A stretch of DNA of 7,995 nt, from the NCBI GenBank assembly GCA_003663525.1, contig QMUF01000066.1, positions 1 to 7,995 of the forward strand, written 5' to 3'. The notes under the pieces were generated by a model. That model ran no database searches, was not told the origin of the DNA, and was given only the letters and a program-made list of their open reading frames with translations. Shown here piece after piece: positions 1-5,681 of this stretch. Origin of the DNA: Thermococci archaeon. GTDB lineage: Archaea > Methanobacteriota_B > Thermococci > Thermococcales > Thermococcaceae. Within the stretch, counting starts at the first letter, position 1, and the number at the start of each line of letters is the position of its first letter. Made by a program: the position numbers and the translations under genes.

Positions 1-713
1 AAGAACTTGAGAAAACCATCGAGTTTCTAGAGAAAGAAAAACAAGAACTAAGAGCCATGATTGAAGAACAACGAAAAATCATTGAAAATTTAGAAACTAA
101 AATTGCTACATACGATGAGAAAATTAGAGAAAAAATACTCAGAACCAAAGAGATAGAAGCAAAAGAAAAGAGAATAGTATATCTCGAAAAAGAATTAAGA
201 GAAGCAAAATCAATCATAGAAAAACTAAGCAAAGATTTGGTCCTAACAAAGAGGATGCATCTTCTCGAGCTTAAAGGAAGCGCTGTGCCAATTAAGGTCA
301 TTGAAAACTTAACTTGGAAAGAATTAGAAGAGTTAGAACGCTCCACTAGTATCAAAAGAGACGATGTCCTTTACATTCTTAATCCCGCCGGTGCTGGCAG
401 AAGCATAGGAGAGCATATATCAGAAAAAAGAGTAAAAGCCATAATAAGTGCAAAACCTCTACCTAATGTTATTTATGAAGTATTAAAAGAGAATAAAATT
501 CCAGTCCTCTATGAAGGTGAAATTGAAGTAAAACGAGTGGATGAATTCGCCATAGTAGATAGAAAAGAGCTTGAAAAAGCTATAGAAGAAAAACTAAACC
601 AATGGAAAGAAGAAGAGAAGCAAAAAGAAGTTCAAGAGTTCCTAAGACTTGTTGAAGAATACAGGTTGGAAAGAATTAAAGAGCTTAAGAAAAAGGCTGA
701 TGAGGAACATTAG
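1..713 (+). CDS. DUF460 / COG2433 RNase H-fold protein, C-terminal part (5' truncated)
   Basis: The frame is open from the window edge, with codons starting at base 3, so the ATG at 57 is only an internal methionine and the true start lies outside. The visible 236 or so residues begin with a long Lys/Glu-rich coiled coil (about the first 80). A compact alpha/beta domain follows, running from 'LLELKGSAVPIKVIENL' through 'DDVLYILNPAGAGRS' to 'VDEFAIVDRKELEKAI', and the protein ends in a second charged helix. This order matches the C-terminal half of the archaeal DUF460/COG2433 family, whose missing N-terminal half is a predicted RuvC/YqgF-like nuclease domain. The family is probably a cytosolic nucleic-acid enzyme, but no activity has been established that I know of. 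The catalytic residues are not in this window, so nuclease function cannot be judged here. Its stop overlaps the end of the broken regulator gene on the other strand by three bases. Confidence 0.75.
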   Translation, partial: ELEKTIEFLEKEKQELRAMIEEQRKIIENLETKIATYDEKIREKILRTKEIEAKEKRIVYLEKELREAKSIIEKLSKDLVLTKRMHLLELKGSAVPIKVIENLTWKELEELERSTSIKRDDVLYILNPAGAGRSIGEHISEKRVKAIISAKPLPNVIYEVLKENKIPVLYEGEIEVKRVDEFAIVDRKELEKAIEEKLNQWKEEEKQKEVQEFLRLVEEYRLERIKELKKKADEEH

Positions 714-1012
714 ACTCCATTTAGAAGCCCTCGAAGTAATCTAAAATACTTTCCAGTCTCTTGAGCACTTTTCTGAGTTATTTCCACTGCAGTTCTGATC
801 TATCGGAAAGAACTTTTTTGAGCTTCACATCTCCTACTTTTTCAAGAGGTTTCAAATGAGAATCCAGATTACGTGAAGTCATTTCCAGCACTCCAAGCAA
901 ATCCTTAAGTGACCTACCCCACCCTTAAGGGCAAGGTTTTTACGAGGTAAAACATTATAACCAACTTAGTGGGATTTCCAAGTATGTGGTCCTTTACGAG
1001 TTCTTTTATCCA
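710..1012 (-). pseudogene. Broken winged-helix (HTH_34-like) transcriptional regulator
   Basis: Three pieces in three minus-strand frames join into one protein of about 95 residues. Bases 1012-938 give WIKELVKDHILGNPTKL then VIMFYLVK. Bases 906-799 give KDLLGVLEMTSRNLDSHLK then PLEKVGDVKLKKVLSDR. Bases 796-710 give RTAVEITQKSAQETGKY then FRLLRGLLNGV and a TAA stop. The order NP-x-(R/K)-L, T-x-x-NLDSHL, LEK-x-G-x-V and RTAVEIT is that of archaeal winged-helix regulators of the HTH_34/MarR-like group: helix 1, recognition helix, then the beta wing. The pieces are separated by a disrupted stretch at 907-937 that contains an in-frame stop, and by a one-base deletion near 797. No start codon is visible before Trp at 1012, where the flanking repeat begins. 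The stop is packed against that of the upstream gene, as for a once-functional gene. Family assignment is from motif memory, without a search. Confidence 0.72.
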
Positions 1013-1050
1013 ATTGGAGAGGCCCCATCCGTAAGGGTGGGGTAGTTCAC
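909..1050. repeat. Pair of inverted IS200/IS605 (TnpB-type) right-end-like sequences
   Basis: Bases 909-928 and the reverse complement of 1031-1050 match at 18 of 20 positions, reading GTGA(C/A)CTACCCCACCCTTA(A/C). Each copy forms a hairpin: on the plus strand 1023-1030 pairs with 1035-1042 around a GTAA loop, with one T-G pair, and on the minus strand a similar but weaker hairpin has a TTAA loop. Both end in GGGGTAG followed by TTCAC or GTCAC. Read as codons, they end '...EAPSVRVG stop' and '...TLPLRVG stop', which resembles the C-terminus of solo TnpB proteins, where the last codons lie inside the right-end hairpin. No transposase body is present and both copies face outward, so this is not an intact element. 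The DNA between them encodes the N-terminus of the broken regulator, which argues against a simple MITE. Confidence 0.55.
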
Positions 1051-1070
1051 ATCTTTGAAATAATATATCC

Positions 1071-1080
1071 CCTATTTATA
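1071..1080 (-). promoter_or_regulatory. TATA-like box, former promoter of the broken regulator
   Basis: The minus strand reads TATAAATAGG, a good archaeal TATA element. Transcription would begin about 25 bases on, near 1050, exactly where the right-end-like repeat starts. The old regulator promoter therefore seems to survive, with the repeat now occupying its leader. Inferred from spacing only. Confidence 0.4.
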
Positions 1081-1088
1081 GCATGATG

Positions 1089-1109
1089 TTTCTCCGAATT
1101 TCAGAGAAA
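1089..1109. promoter_or_regulatory. 21-base dyad between two divergent promoters (candidate operator)
   Basis: TTTCTCCGAATTTCAGAGAAA pairs with itself at nine of ten positions around a central T. It lies just upstream of the regulator's old TATA box on the minus strand and just upstream of a weak BRE/TATA-like AAAACCTTAAG (about 1106-1116) that would serve the radical SAM gene. That position suits a regulator-binding site. Its function is inferred. Confidence 0.35.
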
Positions 1110-1141
1110 ACCTTAAGCCGATTAAACTCAAAAATCCCTTG

Positions 1142-2155
1142 ATGAGAGTTGAAAACCTTTATGAAAAACACAACGAGGCTATTAAGTGCCTCGTTTGTGA
1201 GAGAAGATGCTCGATAAAAGAGAGCAAAAAGGGGGTATGCAGGAACTACATTAATTTAGAGGGAAAGCTGGTGCATATAGGGTATGGAAAGCTAAGCACA
1301 GTTGAAAGCAGACCAATTGAAATAAAGCCCTTCTTCCACTACTACCCAAATTCAACTGCGTTAACTTTTTCTGGCTTTGGGTGTAACTTTTACTGCCCAT
1401 GGTGCCAGAATTATCATTTAAGCTTCTCCGAGCTGCCGGAGAATACTAGAGAGGTTCCTCCAGAGGAACTTGTAGACTTGGCCCTAAGAAGCGGGGATGA
1501 TGGCCTTTGCGCGAGTTTTAATGAACCCGCTACCCTTTATACCTATCTCCTCGATACCTTTGAGTTAGCAGGGAGGAGAGGTCTCTACAGTTGCTTGGTA
1601 ACGAATGGTTATTTTACCACTAAAGCCCTAAGAAGACTTATCGAAAGCGGAGCTTCTGGTTTCAGCATAGATATCAAAGGCTGTCCCGAAATGAAGGTTT
1701 TAAGTACTGTAGATCACAGAAAGGTCTTTAGAAATGCAAAAGAGGCCCTAAACTTAGGGGTCCACGTTGAAATGGTTTACCTCGTGATTACAAGGACCAA
1801 CGATTTCGAAGAATGCTACCGTTGGATATTCAACATGCATTCAAAAATGCTTGGAGAAGACGTTCCTCTTCATATAAACCGTTATTATCCAATGAACTAC
1901 TGGAAAGAACCACCCACAGCAGTAAAAAAATTGTTGAAGTTAAAAGAAATCGCACAGAAGGAATACAACTTAAACTATGTGTATGTCGGAAATATCGGTT
2001 CAGTTAAGCACGAAACCACATATTGCCCTACATGTGGTGAAAAGCTGATAATACGCTCGGGATATAGAGTGCTAAAATGGAATTTAGAAAAAGGCAATAG
2101 ATGTCCAAAATGCAGTCAAAAAATTCCAATTTATGGGAAGATCACTCAATTCTAA
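1142..2155 (+). CDS. Radical SAM protein, AmmeMemoRadiSam / PflA-like (COG1180)
   Basis: This is a predicted cytosolic iron-sulfur enzyme that would cleave S-adenosylmethionine to make a 5'-deoxyadenosyl radical. The [4Fe-4S] motif CX3CX2C is seen at residues 81-88 (GCNFYCPWCQNY), and the conserved FNEPAT stretch and SIDIKG strand of the family follow. Extra cysteines at the N-terminus (C16, C19, C23, C33) are typical of this COG1180 branch. A C-terminal zinc-ribbon-like pair of CxxC motifs (C295/C298, C321/C324) could bind another metal. The length of 337 residues is normal. ATG at 1142 is preferred over the adjacent TTG at 1139. No ribosome binding site precedes it, and a TATA-like CCTTAAG lies about 28 bases upstream, so the mRNA may be leaderless. 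The related AmmeMemoRadiSam enzymes are linked by context to MEMO and AMMECR1 proteins, neither of which is encoded here, and the substrate is unknown. The 3' end overlaps ncsA by 14 bases. Confidence 0.85.
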   Translation: MRVENLYEKHNEAIKCLVCERRCSIKESKKGVCRNYINLEGKLVHIGYGKLSTVESRPIEIKPFFHYYPNSTALTFSGFGCNFYCPWCQNYHLSFSELPENTREVPPEELVDLALRSGDDGLCASFNEPATLYTYLLDTFELAGRRGLYSCLVTNGYFTTKALRRLIESGASGFSIDIKGCPEMKVLSTVDHRKVFRNAKEALNLGVHVEMVYLVITRTNDFEECYRWIFNMHSKMLGEDVPLHINRYYPMNYWKEPPTAVKKLLKLKEIAQKEYNLNYVYVGNIGSVKHETTYCPTCGEKLIIRSGYRVLKWNLEKGNRCPKCSQKIPIYGKITQF

Positions 2156-3107
2156 AGCTAATCCCCTTTTCCTTTGCCTTACTCTGGACCTGAAGCTTAA
2201 AATTGCAAGCCTTGCATATCTCTCCTGTTGTAGGTTGGTCACAGATTTTGCATCGATTAAGGTCTCTGTTGGCATAGGCCTTAGCTAGTAAGGGGAACAT
2301 TTTATCATAACTCCTCAAGATCTGATACTTGGTGCCCGGATGCTTCTCCTCCATTTCATTTATCCAATCCCTAATCTCAGCTCTAAATGCCTCCACAGCG
2401 TAGGGACATTCACTAAAATCGGCCTCGATGTTATTAAGGATAGCATAGAGCACAACCTCTTTTTCCGGTACTTCCCTCAGGGGTTTTATTCTCGGTACAA
2501 GACCTTCGTGGATAACCTCATAGTAGGGCCCCGTTCTCCCTAACCTTGCCACATCTCCACGCATTATGTTCATGAGAAACATTTGCACTTCATCATCCAA
2601 ATTATGACCCACAGCCAGCTTGTCAGCCTCGACATCTCGGGCCGCATAATTCATGAGCCATCTCCTCCAAACACCACAGTAGGAACATGCTCCCACTCTT
2701 TCCCCTCTCTTAAAACTGCCCATTATCTCAACGGTTTCATCGAGAGTAAAACCTATGTATTCCTTGAAAGAATAAATACGGTGCTCAATTCCAAGTTTTT
2801 CTGCACTTTTCTTTGCCATCTCGATACTTTCAGATCTATATCCTTTTATGCCTTCATCTATAGTTATCGCCACTACCTCAAACGGGAATTTTTGACTGAG
2901 TTTGTGAAGGATATGAAGAAGAACAACGCTATCCTTTCCACCACTTACTCCAACTGCTATTCTATCTCCTCTCTTAATTAGGCCGTATTTCCTTATATTT
3001 TGCTTTACTTTGACCTCAACCATCTCATTAAAGTGTTTATGACAATAAAACTTACCCTCATATTTAGCATGGTATACGGCTTCTCGTCCACATTTCGTAC
3101 ACTTCAT
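2142..3107 (-). CDS. ncsA: tRNA 2-thiolation protein NcsA/Ncs6 (TtuA family, TIGR00269)
   Basis: An ATP-dependent enzyme that adenylates a tRNA uridine and replaces its 2-oxygen with sulfur, using a ubiquitin-like sulfur carrier. Numbered from ATG 3107 it has an N-terminal zinc finger (C3, C6, C22, H25), the PP-loop SGGKDS at 55-60, the GHNLDDE segment, cluster-type cysteines C141/C144 (ACSYCGV) and C234 (SECPY), and a C-terminal zinc finger (C286, C289, C298, C301). Segments such as CGVWRRW, RGDVARL, LVPRIKPLREVPEKEV and the ECP...EIRDW region resemble haloarchaeal NcsA and eukaryal Ncs6, which act on wobble U34, more than TtuA, which acts on U54. I therefore favour U34 but cannot exclude U54. 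The in-frame GTG at 3122 is rejected because a GAGG-type site sits seven bases before ATG 3107 and the predicted transcription start is near 3120. Length is 321 residues, normal for the family. Confidence 0.9.
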   Translation of the reverse strand: MKCTKCGREAVYHAKYEGKFYCHKHFNEMVEVKVKQNIRKYGLIKRGDRIAVGVSGGKDSVVLLHILHKLSQKFPFEVVAITIDEGIKGYRSESIEMAKKSAEKLGIEHRIYSFKEYIGFTLDETVEIMGSFKRGERVGACSYCGVWRRWLMNYAARDVEADKLAVGHNLDDEVQMFLMNIMRGDVARLGRTGPYYEVIHEGLVPRIKPLREVPEKEVVLYAILNNIEADFSECPYAVEAFRAEIRDWINEMEEKHPGTKYQILRSYDKMFPLLAKAYANRDLNRCKICDQPTTGEICKACNFKLQVQSKAKEKGISFRIE

Positions 3108-3140
3108 TTTTGCTCGCCTCACTGCAGAAAAAAGATTCTC

Positions 3141-3157
3141 TTTTTAAAAAACCTTTC
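3141..3157 (-). promoter_or_regulatory. BRE/TATA promoter of ncsA
   Basis: The minus strand reads GAAAGG (BRE, 3157-3152) followed by TTTTTTAAAAA (TATA, 3151-3141). Transcription would start near 3120, leaving a leader of about 12 bases before ATG 3107, which supports that start codon over GTG 3122. Confidence 0.6.
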
Positions 3158-3174
3158 TTTAAACGGAAAGGTTT
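3149..3174. promoter_or_regulatory. 26-base palindrome formed by back-to-back promoters
   Basis: AAACCTTTC (3149-3157) and GAAAGGTTT (3166-3174) are perfect 9-base inverted repeats around an 8-base spacer TTTAAACG. Each arm is the BRE plus first TATA bases of one of the two divergent promoters. The symmetry may simply reflect two near-consensus promoters head to head, or it may also be bound by a shared dimeric regulator. Confidence 0.5.
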
Positions 3175-3182
3175 AAATTAAA
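3166..3182 (+). promoter_or_regulatory. BRE/TATA promoter of the DUF257 gene
   Basis: GAAAGG (3166-3171) followed by TTTAAATTAAA (3172-3182) is a near-consensus Thermococcales promoter. Transcription is expected near 3202, giving a leader of about 20 bases that includes the GGTGAG site at 3214. Confidence 0.65.
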
Positions 3183-3213
3183 TTCTTTCCTTACCTATAT
3201 TAATAACTTTTGT

Positions 3214-3219
3214 GGTGAG
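3214..3219 (+). promoter_or_regulatory. Ribosome binding site deciding the DUF257 start
   Basis: GGTGAG lies four bases before ATG 3224. The in-frame GTG at 3212 overlaps this site and is therefore an unlikely start. Confidence 0.7.
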
Positions 3220-3223
3220 TATC

Positions 3224-3958
3224 ATGGAAATAATAAAAACTAAGATCCCTTCATTCGATAAAGCCCTTGGAGGAGGCATCCTGGAAGATAGCATTGTTTT
3301 AATAACATATGACACTTATTCGCAAGGTTGGACACTTGCTTTCGAGATTCTACGAAATCGAATAGAAGATGGAGACTTTGGGGTAATAATAAATTCAGTT
3401 GTTCCTATGTCCATGCTCAACTTAGAATTGAAGAGGATTAACTTTGATCTCAATGAAAAAGGAGAAAATGGAAATCTGGGAATTATAGACATCTTTGCAT
3501 CATTTTATGGGATAGAATACCAGCAACCATACATTTATTATGAAAATATGGATCAAGAGACTTATTTCCCTAAATTTATGGGTCTTTACAGGCGGATGCT
3601 AAAAGAGAAAATAGGAGATAGAAGACCCGTAGGAATACAGGTAACCGCAGATGGATTTGCATTTTTATTAGGAGAAGAAAGAGAGCTTAGAATTCTCCAA
3701 AAGAATTTGGCTGAAAAAGAAAATGCCTTAATTCGCGAAAAAAGGAAAAGACCAATAAATATAACCCTCCTCAATAGAGACAGAGCATCTCGAAGGTACC
3801 TATCGTGGCTTTCCCTCTACAGTCAGTACCAAATAGATTTTAACTCACAAGAAAGCCAAATGGAGGAAAAAATGCTCATTAGAAAATCTCCCCTACCCAA
3901 CTTCAAACCAACCACATTAAATTTTAAGATAGAAAACGGAAAAGTACACATCACTTAG
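3224..3958 (+). CDS. DUF257 protein, KaiC/RecA-like fold with degenerate Walker A
   Basis: A soluble 244-residue protein that begins like KaiC/RadA-family ATPases ('IPSFDKALGGGI', then a hydrophobic strand), followed by core-like strands 'FGVIINSVV' and 'GIIDIFASFYG'. Where a P-loop GxxxxGK(T/S) is expected it has ITYDTYSQGWTLA (about 27-39), with no Gly-Lys-Thr, so ATP binding in the usual way is unlikely. A charged helical stretch (EKENALIREKRKRP) and a beta-rich tail follow. This fits the Thermococcales family DUF257, of unknown function, many members of which are degenerate KaiC-like proteins. The start is ATG 3224 with a well-placed ribosome binding site. The gene has its own promoter, divergent from ncsA. 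Its last eight bases overlap the end of the Rossmann-protein gene on the other strand. Partner and role are unknown. The family call rests on recognition, not a search. Confidence 0.7.
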   Translation: MEIIKTKIPSFDKALGGGILEDSIVLITYDTYSQGWTLAFEILRNRIEDGDFGVIINSVVPMSMLNLELKRINFDLNEKGENGNLGIIDIFASFYGIEYQQPYIYYENMDQETYFPKFMGLYRRMLKEKIGDRRPVGIQVTADGFAFLLGEERELRILQKNLAEKENALIREKRKRPINITLLNRDRASRRYLSWLSLYSQYQIDFNSQESQMEEKMLIRKSPLPNFKPTTLNFKIENGKVHIT

Positions 3959-4463
3959 CGAGTTCTAGTGCAAGCTTAGCTGCTTCTTTCCCACTTTTCG
4001 TGAACTGGACTTGTACCAGCTTTTTATGATCAAAATAGCCATTTAAAGCTAAAAGTTCAAGGCGGTCACTTGGATAGCCTGTGTCCGTAACAACAACAAG
4101 TGCCTTTGAGTAATCATAGGCCATAAGGGCCTCTACCATTGTACCGATTCCACCTCCCAGAACAACTAAAACATCAGCAGAGTTAATCATGATTGCACTT
4201 CTCTCGGCAAAGTCCATACCTGTTCTTATCCTGATTGTATTGAACTCATTTCCTTTTTGTCTTTCTGGGAGGATTCCTACCACAATCCCTCCAAACTTTG
4301 CAAATTCCCTACTCGCTATTTCCATAATACCCCTCCTACCCCCGGTAAGGAGAATCACAGTATCCTTATATTTCGCCAATTCTTTGATAAATTCCTTTGT
4401 CTTTTCTACAGCTTTAGGAAGGGGCTTAGTATCACTGGAACCAGCAATAGCTATTTGAATCAT
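3951..4463 (-). CDS. TIGR00725 family LOG-like Rossmann protein
   Basis: A 170-residue cytosolic Rossmann-fold protein of the TIGR00725 branch of the 'lysine decarboxylase-like'/LOG superfamily. Visible motifs are the first strand and glycine turn IQIAIAGSS at the N-terminus, TGGRRGIMEIA at 40-50, and LGGGIGTMVE at 102-111. The last corresponds to the PGGxGTxxE nucleotide-binding motif, with Gly in place of Pro. Members of the wider superfamily hydrolyse nucleoside monophosphates, as cytokinin-activating LOG does, but the substrate of this branch is not known to me. The start is fixed by GGTGAT overlapping the stop codon of the upstream protease gene. The two genes are four bases apart and surely co-transcribed. 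The 3' end overlaps the DUF257 gene tail to tail by eight bases, so there is no room for a separate terminator. Confidence 0.85.
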   Translation of the reverse strand: MIQIAIAGSSDTKPLPKAVEKTKEFIKELAKYKDTVILLTGGRRGIMEIASREFAKFGGIVVGILPERQKGNEFNTIRIRTGMDFAERSAIMINSADVLVVLGGGIGTMVEALMAYDYSKALVVVTDTGYPSDRLELLALNGYFDHKKLVQVQFTKSGKEAAKLALELAK

Positions 4464-4466
4464 GCA

Positions 4467-4472
4467 ATCACC
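4467..4472 (-). promoter_or_regulatory. Ribosome binding site overlapping the upstream stop codon
   Basis: GGTGAT on the minus strand, three bases before ATG 4463, contains the TGA stop (4470-4468) of the site-2 protease gene. This is a layout for translational coupling of the two cistrons. Confidence 0.75.
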
Positions 4473-5601
4473 CCAAAAGTCCTTTTAAGGCTGGAAAGAG
4501 ATTAACGGCAAGCAAAAAGATACCTATCCCAATAAAGAGATATGTAATTGACTTTGCAACTTTAGATGGAAGGAAAGCCTTTAAGCTCTCATCAAGTATC
4601 TTCCCCCCATCTAAAGGAACTATTGGAAAGAGATTCATCAAACCTATGCCCAAATTAAGTATATATATCCAGTAGAGAGAGAAAGATACTGGAAGGACAA
4701 TGTTGTCAAAACCCACCTTTGAAATTATGTGTTGAGCTGGATAAACTCCTAAATATCCCTTTTCAGGATTATCAGGATGTGAACCCAGAGGAATACTAAA
4801 TTTCAACCTATTACCATTCCTAAGAAGTTCAACTTCTATAATTTCCCCTGCACTCGTCTTGTTCATTATATCAAAGAATTCTTCAACAGCTTTGATTTCA
4901 TGTCCATTTATTCCAATTATAATATCTCCCTTTTGCAGATAATCCCTAGCAGGCCCATTTTCAGCTAAATTTGAAACTTCAACCCCAGCAGGCTGTATAA
5001 TAGGTGTCAAGACAAAACTTAACAGTAAAAGTGTTACAATTGCAGTTACAATATTCCCCATTGATCCCGCAGCATAGACCCTCAAACGACTTAACAATGG
5101 CGCCTTATTTAATGCTTCCTCATCAGGCTCAACAAACGCTCCGGGAATTACAAAAAAGAGTACAAGACCTACAGACTTTAAAGGTAAGTTCTCAGCTCTC
5201 GCAACAAAACCATGACTGAGTTCATGAACAAACACAACCACGATCAGACCAATCAATCCATACCACAAAGGAATTGTAACCCCAGGAATCACTAATTGGA
5301 CTCCAGGAGTTACCACTTTTGTTCTGAGATTTTGTAATGCGAGAGTAAACAATGTGTAAAACACGTACACCATTCCTACGAAACCCAACCCTATGGCCAG
5401 CGTAGAATAACCCTTCCAAAAATTTCGAAATCTTGTACCCACTCTATCTATAAAATCAACAAACCGTTTGGTTCTCCATAAAGCAACAAAAAAATCAATC
5501 TGGAGGCCTTCTTCTTTCTCTTCCCTATATGCCCCCCCAATAAGGTAAAGTATGCCCCAAAAACCAACAATCACTGCTAGTACTGTGATCAAGTTCACCA
5601 T
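4468..5601 (-). CDS. Site-2 protease, M50 metalloprotease with PDZ domain
   Basis: A 377-residue multi-pass intramembrane zinc protease. Numbered from ATG 5601 it has a first membrane helix at about 3-22, a basic cytoplasmic stretch, and a second helix at about 67-90. The catalytic HELSH at 126-130 (HExxH) follows in the next helix, and NLFPIVPLDGG at 323-333 carries the third zinc ligand, Asp331, in the NxxPxxxxDG motif. Between them lies a PDZ domain (about 207-275: 'GPARDYLQKGDIIIGINGH' and 'GEIIEVELLRNG'). The last helix is at about 355-370. All hallmark residues are present, so it should be active. Such proteases cleave membrane-spanning regulators in regulated intramembrane proteolysis, but the substrate here is unknown. 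ATG 5601 is preferred to GTG 5610 because GGTGGG overlaps the latter, four bases before the ATG. The gene heads a two-gene operon with the LOG-like gene. Confidence 0.92.
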   Translation of the reverse strand: MVNLITVLAVIVGFWGILYLIGGAYREEKEEGLQIDFFVALWRTKRFVDFIDRVGTRFRNFWKGYSTLAIGLGFVGMVYVFYTLFTLALQNLRTKVVTPGVQLVIPGVTIPLWYGLIGLIVVVFVHELSHGFVARAENLPLKSVGLVLFFVIPGAFVEPDEEALNKAPLLSRLRVYAAGSMGNIVTAIVTLLLLSFVLTPIIQPAGVEVSNLAENGPARDYLQKGDIIIGINGHEIKAVEEFFDIMNKTSAGEIIEVELLRNGNRLKFSIPLGSHPDNPEKGYLGVYPAQHIISKVGFDNIVLPVSFSLYWIYILNLGIGLMNLFPIVPLDGGKILDESLKAFLPSKVAKSITYLFIGIGIFLLAVNLFPALKGLLG

Positions 5602-5605
5602 CCTT

Positions 5606-5611
5606 CCCACC
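5606..5611 (-). promoter_or_regulatory. Ribosome binding site deciding the site-2 protease start
   Basis: GGTGGG on the minus strand lies four bases before ATG 5601 and overlaps the alternative in-frame GTG at 5610, which rules the GTG out as a likely start. Confidence 0.65.
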
Positions 5612-5630
5612 TGACTTCACTTCTAAAGAG

Positions 5631-5640
5631 AGTTTAAAAA
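5631..5640 (-). promoter_or_regulatory. TATA box of the protease operon
   Basis: The minus strand reads TTTTTAAACT. Transcription would begin near 5611, just ahead of or at the ribosome binding site of the protease gene. The exact start is uncertain by a few bases. Confidence 0.5.
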
Positions 5641-5652
5641 GATAGTGCATAC

Positions 5653-5661
5653 TCTTAAAAA
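5653..5661 (+). promoter_or_regulatory. TATA box of the C/D box sRNA
   Basis: CTTAAAAAG is centred about 25 bases before 5682, the first base of the sRNA terminal stem. On the other strand the same DNA is a T-rich tract (TTTCTTTTT at about 5658-5666) downstream of the lipoate ligase stop and could act as its transcription terminator. Confidence 0.45.
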
Positions 5662-5681
5662 GAAATGATGCCAATATGAAA

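Noticed and set aside
57..713. Complete gene starting at ATG 57
   Set aside because: The same frame is open without a stop back to the window edge and encodes the same coiled coil, so this is an internal methionine.
721..780. Minus-strand tail ending LESILDYFEGF as the real C-terminus of the regulator
   Set aside because: It is in frame after a TAA stop, but the neighbouring frame gives RTAVEITQKSAQETGKY, the conserved wing of the family, and ends flush with the upstream gene. The first frame is a shadow after the deletion.
909..1050. A 142-base MITE with terminal inverted repeats
   Set aside because: The interior encodes the N-terminus of the broken regulator in frame, and both ends look like right ends facing outward, which does not fit a MITE derived from one element.
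1081..1105. Second C/D box sRNA starting at CATGATG
   Set aside because: The C box is imperfect and no CTGA box follows at guide distance on that strand.
2583..2981. Plus-strand open frame of 132 codons
   Set aside because: It lies entirely antisense to ncsA, has no recognisable motif or promoter, and is explained by the codon pattern of ncsA.
4189..4458. Plus-strand hydrophobic open frame
   Set aside because: Shadow of the Rossmann-protein gene on the minus strand; its hydrophobicity reflects the reverse complement of that coding sequence.
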